This document shows, in pieces, positions 1-7,808 of a stretch of DNA of 64,000 nt. The notes under the pieces were generated by a model that was given only the letters and a program-made list of their open reading frames with translations, was not told the origin of the DNA and did not search any database. How positions within the stretch are numbered: position 1 is the first letter of the stretch; the number at the start of each line of letters is the position of its first letter. This stretch comes from Priestia aryabhattai (GTDB lineage: Bacteria; Bacillota; Bacilli; Bacillales; Bacillaceae_H): positions 62,001 through 126,000 of the forward strand of contig NZ_JAMBOQ010000007.1 of assembly GCF_023715685.1 (NCBI RefSeq). The letters are read 5' to 3'. Made by a program: the position numbers and the translations under genes.

Positions 1-1172
1 AAAAATTAATCGAAGAGTTCAAACAAATATTTCATTCGTCAGAAACTATTCGCTGCTTTTTTGCGCCAGGACGTGTCAATTTAATTGGAGAACATACTGA
101 TTATAATGGAGGGCATGTTTTTCCTTGTTCATTGAGTATAGGAACGTATGCGGTAGTGCAAAAACGTCATGATCGAAAAATACGTATGTACTCTAAAAAT
201 TTCTCTGAAGTAGGCGTTATTGAATCCTCTTTAGAGCAATTAACGTACATAACCGAGGATGATTGGGCTAATTACCCAAAAGGAGTAATGGACACCTTTA
301 AAAAGCACGGATATGATCTTCCTTTTGGTTTTGATATCTTGTTTTTCGGCAACATTCCTAACGGAGCAGGGCTTTCATCGTCAGCATCAATTGAGTTAGT
401 CACGTGCGTACTTTTAAATAAAATTCTTGAGTTGAATATTGGTATGATGGACCTTGTAAAAATTGCGAAGCAAGCTGAAAATGAATTTATCGGCGTAAGC
501 TGCGGTATTATGGATCAGTTTGCGATTGGAATGGGGAAGGAAAATCAAGCCGTATTGTTAAACTGTCAAACTCTTGAATACCATTATAGCCCGCTGCAAT
601 TAACAGATGCTGTGCTCGTTATTTCTAATACAAATAAACGAAGAGGGCTAGCTGATTCAAAATACAATGAACGCCGCATGGAGTGTGAAAGAGCGCTGTC
701 AGATTTGCAAACTTCACTTTCCATTGATTCACTTGGTGATTTAACCAAAGAGCAATTTGAAAAGCATAAATCTTTGATACAAAACGAAGTAGATTATAAG
801 CGCGCTAAACATGCGGTATATGAAAATGAACGCACAAAAGAAGCGGTTGCTAAATTGCAAAATGGCGATTTAAAAGGCTTTGGTCAATTGATGAATGAGT
901 CGCACCGTTCGCTGCGAGATGACTATGAAGTAAGTGGAAAAGAACTAGATGCTCTCGTAGAAGCAGCTTGGTTGCAAGAAGGCGTGATTGGATCACGCAT
1001 GACGGGTGCAGGCTTTGGCGGCTGTACAATCAGTATCGTAAAAAAAGCACAGGTTGATAGATTTATTGAGCAAGTAAAAGACGCCTATTATAAGCAAACG
1101 AGTTTAGAAGCTGAATTTTATGTGGTCACGGTTGGAGAAGGAGCGCGTGAACTCACATTAGAAGCAGTATAA
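1..1172 (+). CDS. galK: galactokinase, 5' end cut by window edge
   Basis: Galactokinase phosphorylates galactose to galactose-1-phosphate in the Leloir pathway (cytoplasm). The frame is open to the left edge (first full codon at 3), so the real start lies just outside; 389 codons are visible against about 390 for the family, so only a few residues are missing. Seen near the left edge is the substrate-binding stretch PGRVNLIGEHTDYNGG, then the GHMP-kinase ATP loop GLSSSAS (about nt 369-390) and the C-terminal TGAGFGGC. The first ATG, at 132, lies after the signature motif and cannot be the true start. galT follows after 30 bases with its own ribosome binding site, so the two are almost certainly co-transcribed. 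Promoter and control region are not in the window. Confidence 0.96.
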   Translation, partial: KLIEEFKQIFHSSETIRCFFAPGRVNLIGEHTDYNGGHVFPCSLSIGTYAVVQKRHDRKIRMYSKNFSEVGVIESSLEQLTYITEDDWANYPKGVMDTFKKHGYDLPFGFDILFFGNIPNGAGLSSSASIELVTCVLLNKILELNIGMMDLVKIAKQAENEFIGVSCGIMDQFAIGMGKENQAVLLNCQTLEYHYSPLQLTDAVLVISNTNKRRGLADSKYNERRMECERALSDLQTSLSIDSLGDLTKEQFEKHKSLIQNEVDYKRAKHAVYENERTKEAVAKLQNGDLKGFGQLMNESHRSLRDDYEVSGKELDALVEAAWLQEGVIGSRMTGAGFGGCTISIVKKAQVDRFIEQVKDAYYKQTSLEAEFYVVTVGEGARELTLEAV

Positions 1173-1202
1173 AAGAAAACAGATAGAGAAAGGAACGAGT
1201 GT

Positions 1203-2726
1203 ATGTCAGTCAACATTCATGAAGAAATCACCCGACTTATTCAATATGGTTTACAAAAGAATCTATTAACAAAATGGGATATAGATGTGGTGAGGAATAA
1301 ACTGCTGGAAGTGTTAAGACTCGATGAATGTATCCTGGTAGAAGTCAAAGAAGAACGTCTGGAACATCCAGCTGCTATTTTAGACAACATGCTTGATTGG
1401 GCTGCAGAAAACAATCGAATCGCCGAGAATTCTATCACCTATAGAGATTTATTCGATACCAAAATAATGGGGTGCTTTGCAAGCATGCCTTCAGAGGTTA
1501 ATCGAACATTTTATGATCACTATCAACAAAGCCCTCAAAAAGCCACAAGCTACTATTATAAGCTGTCAAAAGACATTCACTATATTCGCAGAGATCGAAT
1601 TGCTAAAAACGAAAGATGGGTAACAAACACTGATTTTGGAGAACTTGAAATTACCATTAATTTATCTAAGCCGGAAAAAGATCCAAAAGCAATTGCAGCA
1701 AGCAAATCATTGAAGGAAAGCAACTACCCGCTGTGCCTTCTCTGTAAAGAAAATGCTGGTTATGCAGGTCGCATTAACCACCCAGCTCGTCAAAATCACC
1801 GGATTATTCCTGTGGAATTGCAAGAAGAGCTGTGGTACATGCAGTTTTCACCTTATGTTTACTATAATGAACATGCCATTGTTTTTGCGAGCGAGCATAC
1901 ACCCATGCATATTTCAAAGCAAACGTTTAAGCGGCTGCTTGCCTTCGTTGAACAATTTCCACATTATTTTTTAGGGTCAAATGCAGATCTACCAATTGTA
2001 GGAGGATCTATTTTAACTCATGATCACTTTCAAGGAGGCTATCATGAGTTTCCTATGGCTAAAGCAAAAATAAATAAATTGTTCTCTCTTAAAGCGCATC
2101 CAGACGTGAAAGCTGGAATTGTTCATTGGCCGATGTCGGTCGTTCGTCTTCAAAGTTCGCACCTTTCACCATTAGTGGAAGCAGCGGATTTTATTTTGAA
2201 GAAATGGAAATCATATAGTGATCAAAGCGCTGATATTTTAGCTTTTACAGGTCAAACTCCTCACAATACGGTTACGCCTATTGCTAGGAAAAGAGGAGAT
2301 TTGTACGAATTAGATTTAGTACTGCGAAACAATCGAACAAACAGCAAGCATCCAGATGGCATTTATCATCCGCATGCAGAAGTTCATCATATAAAAAAAG
2401 AGAATATAGGTTTAATCGAAGTAATGGGGCTTGCGGTTTTACCCGGTCGTTTGAAAGACGAAATGAGTTTAGTTGCCAAAGGATTAGTTCAGAATAACCT
2501 GAGCGAGTTAGCCAGCAAGCATGATCAAGCGAAAAAACACGTGAAGTGGGCTGAACAAATCAAGAAAAAGTATCCACATATTGAAGCGGAAAATGTGCAA
2601 AGCATTCTTCAACAAGAGCTTGGGTTTGTCTTTGCGACTATTTTAGAACACGCGGGTGTTTTTAAACAAAATACTGAAGGACAGCTTGCATTCAGCCGCT
2701 TTATGAACTCGTTAAATGAAGAGTAA
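1203..2726 (+). CDS. galT: galactose-1-phosphate uridylyltransferase (Firmicutes-type)
   Basis: Exchanges UMP between UDP-glucose and galactose-1-phosphate, the second Leloir step after galK. At 507 aa it has the long Firmicutes-type architecture rather than the shorter E. coli type. Visible are an N-terminal helical region, a zinc/nucleotide-type segment with NHPARQNHR (about residues 197-205) and the motif HDHFQGG (about 273-279), where the type-II enzymes carry the active-site histidines. The start ATG is preceded by AAAGGAACG. It is the last gene of the gal operon here: a strong bidirectional terminator follows directly and the next gene faces it. No frameshift or missing motif is seen. 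The product name is secure; details of the active site follow the family. Confidence 0.95.
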   Translation: MSVNIHEEITRLIQYGLQKNLLTKWDIDVVRNKLLEVLRLDECILVEVKEERLEHPAAILDNMLDWAAENNRIAENSITYRDLFDTKIMGCFASMPSEVNRTFYDHYQQSPQKATSYYYKLSKDIHYIRRDRIAKNERWVTNTDFGELEITINLSKPEKDPKAIAASKSLKESNYPLCLLCKENAGYAGRINHPARQNHRIIPVELQEELWYMQFSPYVYYNEHAIVFASEHTPMHISKQTFKRLLAFVEQFPHYFLGSNADLPIVGGSILTHDHFQGGYHEFPMAKAKINKLFSLKAHPDVKAGIVHWPMSVVRLQSSHLSPLVEAADFILKKWKSYSDQSADILAFTGQTPHNTVTPIARKRGDLYELDLVLRNNRTNSKHPDGIYHPHAEVHHIKKENIGLIEVMGLAVLPGRLKDEMSLVAKGLVQNNLSELASKHDQAKKHVKWAEQIKKKYPHIEAENVQSILQQELGFVFATILEHAGVFKQNTEGQLAFSRFMNSLNEE

Positions 2727-2737
2727 ATCATTAATAA

Positions 2738-2772
2738 AAAAACAGGCAGCTCGTAATGAGCTGCCTGTTTTT
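2738..2772. terminator. bidirectional terminator between galT and ykwC-like gene
   Basis: Perfect 15-bp stem (AAAAACAGGCAGCTC with its complement) around the 5-base loop GTAAT, with an A-run on the left and a T-run on the right, so it can stop transcription from both converging genes. It overlaps the last codons of the minus-strand gene. Confidence 0.92.
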
Positions 2773-3667
2773 ATACAGTTAGTGCGTGCTGTTTTAAAAG
2801 GGTATACAGACCCTGTGTTCCTTTATTATCATCGCCTTGTTTTTCGAGCTGTTCATAAAGCGATTTTGCTAATTTTAACCCTGGTGTATATAGCTCCATT
2901 TCTTCAGCTGATTCAATGGCAATCTTCATATCTTTAATAAAGTGTTTAATATAAAAACCTGGTTCGAAGTCTCCTTTAATCATGCGAGGAGCTAAATTGC
3001 TTAACGACCAGCTTCCCGCTGCGCCTGTTTCAATACTTTTTAGAACGGTATTTGGATTTAATCCGGCTTTTTCAGCATAAAGTATAGCTTCGCATACACC
3101 CATCATATTAGAGGCGATAGCAATTTGATTGCACATTTTTGTATGTTGACCAGCACCAGCGCTTCCTTGAAGAACGATATTTGTCCCCATTTTTTCAAGA
3201 ATAGGCGTAACGGCAGAGAATGCTTCAGAATCGCCTCCTACCATAATCGCTAATGTTGCTTTCTGAGCCCCAATATCTCCTCCTGAAACAGGAGCGTCAA
3301 GCGCATGAATATGCTTCTCTTTTGCCGCTTGATAAATCTCACGAGCAAGTATAGGGCTTGATGTCGTCATATCAATTGTATAGCAGCCTTTCTTTGCATT
3401 ATGTATAATGCCATCTTTTCCTAAATAAATCTCTTTTACATCGTGAGGGTAGCCTACCATTGTGATAATAACATCAGATTGTTCGGCCACTTCTTGAACT
3501 GTTTCTTTCCATTTGGCCCCTTTTTCAAGTAATACTTGAGCACGAGTTTTTGTTCGTGTATAAACAAGGACTTCATGTCCCGCGTCAATTAAATGTCCAG
3601 CCATGCTTTGACCCATAACGCCTGTTCCGATAAAACCAATTTTTTCTTTAGTCACAACAGCATTCAC
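2771..3667 (-). CDS. NAD(P)-dependent beta-hydroxyacid dehydrogenase (YkwC-like)
   Basis: Member of the 3-hydroxyisobutyrate/tartronate-semialdehyde reductase family, which oxidises small beta-hydroxyacids with NAD(P). Seen: the N-terminal Rossmann motif GFIGTGVMG (residues 11-19), the substrate loop DAPVSGG, and a GAGQHTKMCNQ stretch whose lysine corresponds to the family's catalytic lysine, followed by the all-alpha C-terminal domain. Length (298 aa) is typical. It resembles B. subtilis YkwC, but the substrate cannot be told from sequence. It converges on galT across a shared terminator and is probably monocistronic. The upstream 200 bases hold no clear operator. Family assignment is firm; the physiological role is inferred only in general terms. 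Confidence 0.87.
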   Translation of the reverse strand: MNAVVTKEKIGFIGTGVMGQSMAGHLIDAGHEVLVYTRTKTRAQVLLEKGAKWKETVQEVAEQSDVIITMVGYPHDVKEIYLGKDGIIHNAKKGCYTIDMTTSSPILAREIYQAAKEKHIHALDAPVSGGDIGAQKATLAIMVGGDSEAFSAVTPILEKMGTNIVLQGSAGAGQHTKMCNQIAIASNMMGVCEAILYAEKAGLNPNTVLKSIETGAAGSWSLSNLAPRMIKGDFEPGFYIKHFIKDMKIAIESAEEMELYTPGLKLAKSLYEQLEKQGDDNKGTQGLYTLLKQHALTV

Positions 3668-3835
3668 TCCTAAAGTTAATAGTTTGATTATTCTAAAATT
3701 ATATAGTTAAAGTTTGGGATAATCAATGATTCCGACTATATATAAATGTAGAAAAGTACTCTCAGTCATGCGTCTTGAATACGAGTTAACAAAAGAAAGT
3801 ACTGAGATTATTGAGTAATGTCTATGCCAAAAGAT

Positions 3836-3870
3836 AAAAAAAGCGCTGGCTTTACAGCCAACACTTTTTA
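3836..3870 (-). terminator. terminator of yjzD-like gene
   Basis: On the minus strand a 10-bp stem AGTGTTGGCT/AGCCAGCGCT (two G-T wobbles), loop GTAA, followed by seven T. It overlaps the stop codon at 3868-3870. The A-run on the other side would also allow weak function in the plus direction, where no gene ends. Confidence 0.8.
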
Positions 3871-4056
3871 GTGGTGATTATTTGCTGGTTTATTCGGTAC
3901 ACCCAGTTCTCCAATCAAAATTACAACTAGCGTGAAAACTACTCCAAGGATGGAAGCGGTTGCGAAACTGTAAGTACCGCCCGTCATTGCAGAGATTACG
4001 TACACTGCCATATTCATTAGTAAAAAGCCCCAAACAAAAGCCATTACGACACGCAT
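3868..4056 (-). CDS. yjzD: small membrane protein, YjzD/DUF2929 type
   Basis: A 62-residue protein with two hydrophobic spans (about residues 3-24 and 31-50) and a short polar tail rich in Asn/His. Size, layout and the opening MRVVMAFVWGFLLMN match the DUF2929 family, named YjzD in B. subtilis, where the gene lies at the same place before yjaU/comZ. Function is unknown; the expected location is the cytoplasmic membrane. A GAGGTG ribosome binding site precedes the ATG on the minus strand. It is divergent from the genes that lead to comZ. Assignment rests on both sequence and position. Confidence 0.78.
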   Translation of the reverse strand: MRVVMAFVWGFLLMNMAVYVISAMTGGTYSFATASILGVVFTLVVILIGELGVPNKPANNHH

Positions 4057-4155
4057 TCAATTCACCTCGTTTACAGTACAGTTTGATTTCATTTTAGCAT
4101 ATAGCAGTCAAATAAGAAATTGAATTTTTTATGAATAAATAAGGGGCGTGTTCCC

Positions 4156-4245
4156 ATGCAGAAACAAAAGAGCAATAAGTTAGAAATAGGCATTATTCTA
4201 GTGCGCTTTTTGATGGTTTTATCATACACTGTATGGAACAACTAG
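4156..4245 (+). CDS. possible 29-residue membrane peptide
   Basis: A short open frame beginning with ATG at 4156, preceded by AAGGGG nine bases upstream, encodes 29 residues: a basic head (MQKQKSNKLE) followed by one hydrophobic stretch that could span the membrane (IGIILVRFLMVLSY). It ends at TAG 4243, 21 bases before the start of the next gene, whose ribosome binding site lies in the gap. The arrangement resembles a translated small ORF coupled to the yjaU-like gene, but I recognise no family and a chance ORF of this size is possible. Confidence 0.35.
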   Translation: MQKQKSNKLEIGIILVRFLMVLSYTVWNN

Positions 4246-4265
4246 TAAGTTACGGAGGAAGAGCT

Positions 4266-5006
4266 ATGATACATCGACGCTTTTTTAGCTTAGATACGCA
4301 ATGGAATGTCGTACATGTCCCTGAACGACCGAATGGTTTCGGTGTGTTAGTATTGGGTGATAAAGATCATTTTGTTGAAAGTTCAACTAGCTTATGGATT
4401 CAGCACGGCGGAAGATCACAGCTGTTGCAATGTTTACAAGATGAAGGATACACAGTATTTTATTCCAATTTATATGGCCGGCATTGGGGGTCTCCTGAAG
4501 CATATCACCTTGCAAAACAACTTTATCATTTAGTAATGAAACAAGAAATTTTGAATAAACGAATTCATATTTTAGCTGAAGGAATGGGGGCCCTGTTAGC
4601 GCTACAGCTAATGGAAAATGACGGGAATACGTTCATTCGATCAGTTGGTTTATTAAATCCATGTATTGATCTTCATACGCATGCAGAACATGAAAAAAAC
4701 AATAAATTCTTTTATAAACAATTCGCGAAGGACTTGACTCAAGCTTATAAAGTGGAGCGGAAGCAAGTATCAAAGCTAATTAAGGAGTACCCTTCTGTTA
4801 CAGAATTAAAATCAACGCTGCCCGTGAAGATATGGACCGCGCCTAATGCCTCTACTCATTATCCAATTGCACACAGCAAAAAATATGAACTACATCGTGA
4901 AGAACTTCACTCTCCGATTATGCTTTCACTTTATTTGCCGGAAAAAAACTATCTGTTTGAACGGTCTCTTCTCCAATTTTATAAACAGCATGAAAAAGTG
5001 TTATAA
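4266..5006 (+). CDS. alpha/beta-hydrolase-fold protein without nucleophile (YjaU-like position)
   Basis: A 246-residue cytoplasmic protein in the position of B. subtilis yjaU. The centre reads RIHILAEGMGALLALQL, which has the shape of the nucleophile elbow of alpha/beta hydrolases (G-x-S-x-G), but the first Gly is Ala and the Ser is Glu. A late THYPIAHS segment may correspond to the histidine region. I infer a hydrolase fold that has lost its serine nucleophile, so a binding or regulatory role is more likely than catalysis. The start was put at ATG 4266 because GGAGG stands seven bases upstream; the longer frame from 4233 would read through that site. A terminator follows. Function unknown. 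Confidence 0.7.
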   Translation: MIHRRFFSLDTQWNVVHVPERPNGFGVLVLGDKDHFVESSTSLWIQHGGRSQLLQCLQDEGYTVFYSNLYGRHWGSPEAYHLAKQLYHLVMKQEILNKRIHILAEGMGALLALQLMENDGNTFIRSVGLLNPCIDLHTHAEHEKNNKFFYKQFAKDLTQAYKVERKQVSKLIKEYPSVTELKSTLPVKIWTAPNASTHYPIAHSKKYELHREELHSPIMLSLYLPEKNYLFERSLLQFYKQHEKVL

Positions 5007-5009
5007 GCG

Positions 5010-5046
5010 AAGCTTCTATGATTATACATATCATAGGGGCTTTTTG
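5010..5046 (+). terminator. terminator after the yjaU-like gene
   Basis: Stem AGCTTCTATGAT / ATCATAGGGGCT (12 bp, two G-T wobbles) followed by TTTTTGT, just after the stop codon at 5006. Confidence 0.75.
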
Positions 5047-5187
5047 TATAAGAGATAAAAGAAAAAAAGAGTTCATGATGCTTTCACAGATGAACTTCTT
5101 TGAAATAAGGAATGAGTACTCTCTATAACTATAGGGCTTGAAGCTTTTTGTTGAATAAATGATGAATGAAGAATTGGAGGAAGCGAT

Positions 5188-6072
5188 ATGGGAAATGTAG
5201 TAGTAATAGGGGTAAACCGCTTTATTGGTTTTCATTTATGTATGGCTTTTTTAGACGAAGGTACAGAAGTAAAAGGATATACACATTCTGCTCATAAAGA
5301 AGAAGATGATTTGCAGGAAGAGATGAAATTTTTCTTAGGGCGAAACGCTAATTATGTATCGACTGAAGTAGGAGATTCATTAGATATGATTACCTCAGAA
5401 ACGGATATTGTCTACTTTACGTACTTTGATGGAGGAGATTTTTATCATCCTGATTTTTTAAGACAAAAAATGCAAAAAGCGCAGCAAGTGCTCATTCAAG
5501 CGCTTAACAAATGCCGTCAATTCAATATTCGATTTGTGTTTGTTTCTACCATGCGTGTATTTGGAGACCAGCAGCGAAAGATTGAAGAAACAACGGTTCC
5601 AGCACCGGACAGTAGTGAAGGAAGGCTATACGTTCATTTTGAGCGAATGATAGAAAAATATAAAGATGGTGGATGGCCCATTATGATTGTCAGAACGCCG
5701 ACTCTTTACGGACCTTGGCAGCCTTTGTCAATGTGCTATTCTAAAAATATTGCAGGGTACGAAGAGGCTTTTAACGTTATGGAAGGCACAGATTTTATTG
5801 TTTATATTGACGACGCCGTCAGTGCACTTAGACGCTGTAAAACCGCTGGATATTCATACGAAGTGGTTCATTTAGTTGAAGAAAAGCTACAGCCTTGGAG
5901 TGCAGGAGCGAACATTACTCATATGGATGTGAAGGAAGAAGTGGCTCAAGAAAAATATGAAATCAGCAGGAAAGCGAAAGAACTGCTGCATTTTTCTTCA
6001 AGAGTAACGGCTAAAGAAGGAATTTATCTGCAAAAAAAACATATGAGAACATTCTTTTTACCTCTTCATTAA
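5188..6072 (+). CDS. extended-SDR-fold protein with degenerate active site
   Basis: A 294-residue protein with the fold signature of NAD-dependent epimerase/dehydratases: N-terminal VVVIGVNRFIGFHL, a conserved FVFVSTMRVFG strand with the Ser position, IMIVRTPTLYGPW, and a late acidic FIVYIDDAVSAL segment. Key catalytic positions differ from the family: the nucleotide loop reads GVNRFIG where GxxGFIG is expected (Gly to Arg), and the catalytic Y-x-x-x-K reads YVHFE (Lys to Glu). It is therefore probably a non-catalytic, perhaps nucleotide-sensing, member. GGAGG precedes the ATG. It sits immediately before comZ, where B. subtilis has the med gene; no Med-like lipoprotein is present here. Role unknown. 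Confidence 0.75.
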   Translation: MGNVVVIGVNRFIGFHLCMAFLDEGTEVKGYTHSAHKEEDDLQEEMKFFLGRNANYVSTEVGDSLDMITSETDIVYFTYFDGGDFYHPDFLRQKMQKAQQVLIQALNKCRQFNIRFVFVSTMRVFGDQQRKIEETTVPAPDSSEGRLYVHFERMIEKYKDGGWPIMIVRTPTLYGPWQPLSMCYSKNIAGYEEAFNVMEGTDFIVYIDDAVSALRRCKTAGYSYEVVHLVEEKLQPWSAGANITHMDVKEEVAQEKYEISRKAKELLHFSSRVTAKEGIYLQKKHMRTFFLPLH

Positions 6073-6124
6073 AAAGGAGAAAGTTGTACTTATAGAATAG
6101 ATTCGCTAATATAAGGAGGAATAA

Positions 6125-6190
6125 ATGTTTTTAATAAAGGAGATTTCACTATGGAAGAGCAAAATATGCAATTCATGCAAATTGCAATGA
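6125..6190 (+). CDS. possible 21-codon leader ORF overlapping comZ start
   Basis: ATG at 6125 is preceded by a full AAGGAGG (6113-6119, five bases away) and opens a 21-codon frame ending at TGA 6188. It overlaps the comZ ribosome binding site (AAAGGAG, 6136-6142) and the first 13 codons of comZ in another frame. Ribosomes translating it would cover the comZ start, so it may tune comZ translation. Whether it is translated cannot be told from sequence alone. Confidence 0.35.
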   Translation: MFLIKEISLWKSKICNSCKLQ

Positions 6191-6345
6191 AGTATTTGCC
6201 AGAAGCAAAGCAGATCTTAGATGAAACAGGCGTTGAGTTATCAATGGAACATGTACAGCCGGTATTGACATTACTAACAAAAGTAATGAACGACGCCTAT
6301 GAGCTTGGCAAGCAAGATGCGTTAGCTGGAAATGAAAACAACTAA
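6151..6345 (+). CDS. comZ: ComZ, competence modulator
   Basis: In B. subtilis ComZ is a small protein that lowers expression of the comG DNA-uptake operon. The 64-residue product here keeps the recognisable core FMQIAMKYLPEAKQ near the N-terminus and VMNDAYELGKQDA near the C-terminus, with the expected length. The start at 6151 has AAAGGAG eight bases upstream. In B. subtilis comZ is the second gene after med; here the gene before it is the degenerate SDR protein about 80 bases upstream, which may share its transcript. An overlapping leader ORF begins at 6125. A shared terminator follows. Name assigned from sequence and from position before fabHA. Confidence 0.9.
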   Translation: MEEQNMQFMQIAMKYLPEAKQILDETGVELSMEHVQPVLTLLTKVMNDAYELGKQDALAGNENN

Positions 6346-6349
6346 AGAA

Positions 6350-6381
6350 AACAGCTCGGTAGAATCCGAGCTGTTATTTTT
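6350..6381. terminator. terminator between comZ and the yjzB-like gene
   Basis: Perfect 10-bp stem AACAGCTCGG / CCGAGCTGTT with loop TAGAAT, then ATTTTTG. It serves comZ and may serve the converging minus-strand gene, whose last codons it touches. Confidence 0.85.
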
Positions 6382-6574
6382 GTTTGGAAAATAAATCGAC
6401 TAAAGGGGCAAACTGTTTAAGAAGAGGAGCTAGTTCTTCGACGGCGAGTACAATTTCATCGATTTGTTTAAATAATCGTTCCCACTCCTCCCGCTCTCTT
6501 TCTTCTCTTGATTTTCTGCGCCCAGCTCCAAACATAAAATCAGAAAAAGCTTCATTTCTTTGTCTTCTTGCCAT
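6374..6574 (-). CDS. small charged protein, YjzB-like by position
   Basis: A 66-residue protein with a very basic/acidic N-terminal half (MARRQRNEAF, then GRRKSREEREREEW) and an amphipathic C-terminal helix (IVLAVEELAPLLKQFAPLVDLF). It lies between comZ and fabHA on the opposite strand, as yjzB does in B. subtilis; I did not verify sequence similarity. The start was placed at ATG 6574 because AAAGGA lies nine bases upstream; longer frames would begin with the ribosome binding site itself. No function is known to me. It could bind nucleic acid or membrane through the charged helix, but that is speculation. Confidence 0.62.
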   Translation of the reverse strand: MARRQRNEAFSDFMFGAGRRKSREEREREEWERLFKQIDEIVLAVEELAPLLKQFAPLVDLFSKQK

Positions 6575-6702
6575 GATACTCATTCCTTTCACTATTTTAA
6601 TGGTGGGTAAGTTCTTACCTAATGTCCCATACTAGAATAAGAGGGACCCGTATGATTACTATATGTAGCATGATAGATACCTGAGTAGGACGAACACCTA
6701 TA

Positions 6703-6747
6703 TAGACAAAAAATAAAAAATGAAGTAAAATTAGTACCAACTCATAA
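6703..6747 (+). promoter_or_regulatory. fabHA promoter with FapR-like operator
   Basis: TAGACA (6703-6708), 17-base spacer, TAAAAT (6726-6731) form a sigma-A promoter. Overlapping its end is TTAGTACCAACTCATAA (6731-6747), whose left half equals the FapR operator half TTAGTACC while the right half is degenerate (about 12 of 17 positions). FapR is the malonyl-CoA-sensing repressor of fabHA-fabF in Bacillus. A 12-bp perfect palindrome GATTATATAATC follows at 6753-6764. Promoter likely; operator assignment is inference. Confidence 0.6.
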
Positions 6748-6830
6748 TAATTGATTATATAATCGATAAATGAAATGACGGATATAGGTTTTATAGGAAT
6801 ATAAGCCTTTTATTTAAAGGAGAGGTTGAT

Positions 6831-7769
6831 ATGAACGCTGGTGTTCTAGGAATTGGACGTTATGTACCAGAGAAAGTTGTAACAAATTTAGATCTTGAAA
6901 AAGTAATGGATACGTCAGATGAGTGGATTCGTACGCGCACAGGTATTCAAGAGCGCCGAATTGCAGCCGATAACGAGGACACATCTGATTTAGCTTATAA
7001 AGCAGCAGTTGAAGCTTTACATAAAGCTAACGTCGAAGCAGAAGATATTGACATGATCATTGTTGCTACGGTAACGCCAGATCAACCGTTTCCTACAGTA
7101 TCATGTATGCTACAAGAAAGATTGGGAGCAAAAAAAGCAGCTTCTTACGATGTGAGTGCAGCATGTGCAGGATTTATGTACGGCATGATTACAGCTAAGC
7201 AATTTATTGAAACCAATGCTTACAAGCATATATTAGTGGTCGGTGTAGAAAAGCTTTCTAAGATTACAGATTGGGACGACCGTAACACGGCTGTTTTATT
7301 CGGAGACGGAGCAGGTGCAGTTGTAATGGGACCTGTATCAGAAGGACGAGGTATTTTATCCTTTGAATTAGGATCCGACGGCACAGGAGGCAAGCACTTG
7401 TATCAAAATGAGCTTGATCATATTGTAATGAACGGACGCGAAGTATTTAAGTTTGCTGTTCGACAGATGGGGGAATCTGCTGTTAATGTAATTGAAAAAG
7501 CAGGTTTAACAAAAGAGGATGTTGATTTTCTTGTACCTCATCAAGCGAATATTCGTATTATGGAAGCTGCAAGACAGCGATTAGATTTGCCTGAAGAAAA
7601 AATGTCTAAAACAATCCAATACTACGGCAATACATCAGCAGCATCGATTCCAATTTCAATTGTTCATGAGCTTGAAGCAGGGAAAATTCAAGATGATGAT
7701 TTAATTGTAATGGTTGGCTTCGGAGGCGGCTTAACATGGGGAGCTATTGCTATTAGATGGGGAAAATAA
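6831..7769 (+). CDS. fabHA: beta-ketoacyl-ACP synthase III
   Basis: FabH condenses a short (often branched) acyl-CoA with malonyl-ACP to start fatty-acid synthesis in the cytoplasm. The 312-residue length equals B. subtilis FabHA. The catalytic triad is complete: Cys112 in SAACAGF, His237 in PHQANI, Asn267 in [15 protein letters not shown] precedes the ATG. It is followed 39 bases later by fabF, forming the conserved fabHA-fabF operon, and preceded by a sigma-A promoter with a FapR-like site. In Bacillus this form prefers branched primers from valine, leucine and isoleucine; that is family knowledge, not visible here. Assignment is secure. Confidence 0.97.
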   Translation: MNAGVLGIGRYVPEKVVTNLDLEKVMDTSDEWIRTRTGIQERRIAADNEDTSDLAYKAAVEALHKANVEAEDIDMIIVATVTPDQPFPTVSCMLQERLGAKKAASYDVSAACAGFMYGMITAKQFIETNAYKHILVVGVEKLSKITDWDDRNTAVLFGDGAGAVVMGPVSEGRGILSFELGSDGTGGKHLYQNELDHIVMNGREVFKFAVRQMGESAVNVIEKAGLTKEDVDFLVPHQANIRIMEAARQRLDLPEEKMSKTIQYYGNTSAASIPISIVHELEAGKIQDDDLIVMVGFGGGLTWGAIAIRWGK

Positions 7770-7808
7770 CACTACATTTTTAAAGCAACTGAAGGAGATG
7801 AATGTACG

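Noticed and set aside
4918..5235. 105-codon minus-strand open frame
   Set aside because: Overlaps ends of two real plus-strand genes and a terminator; no ribosome binding site.
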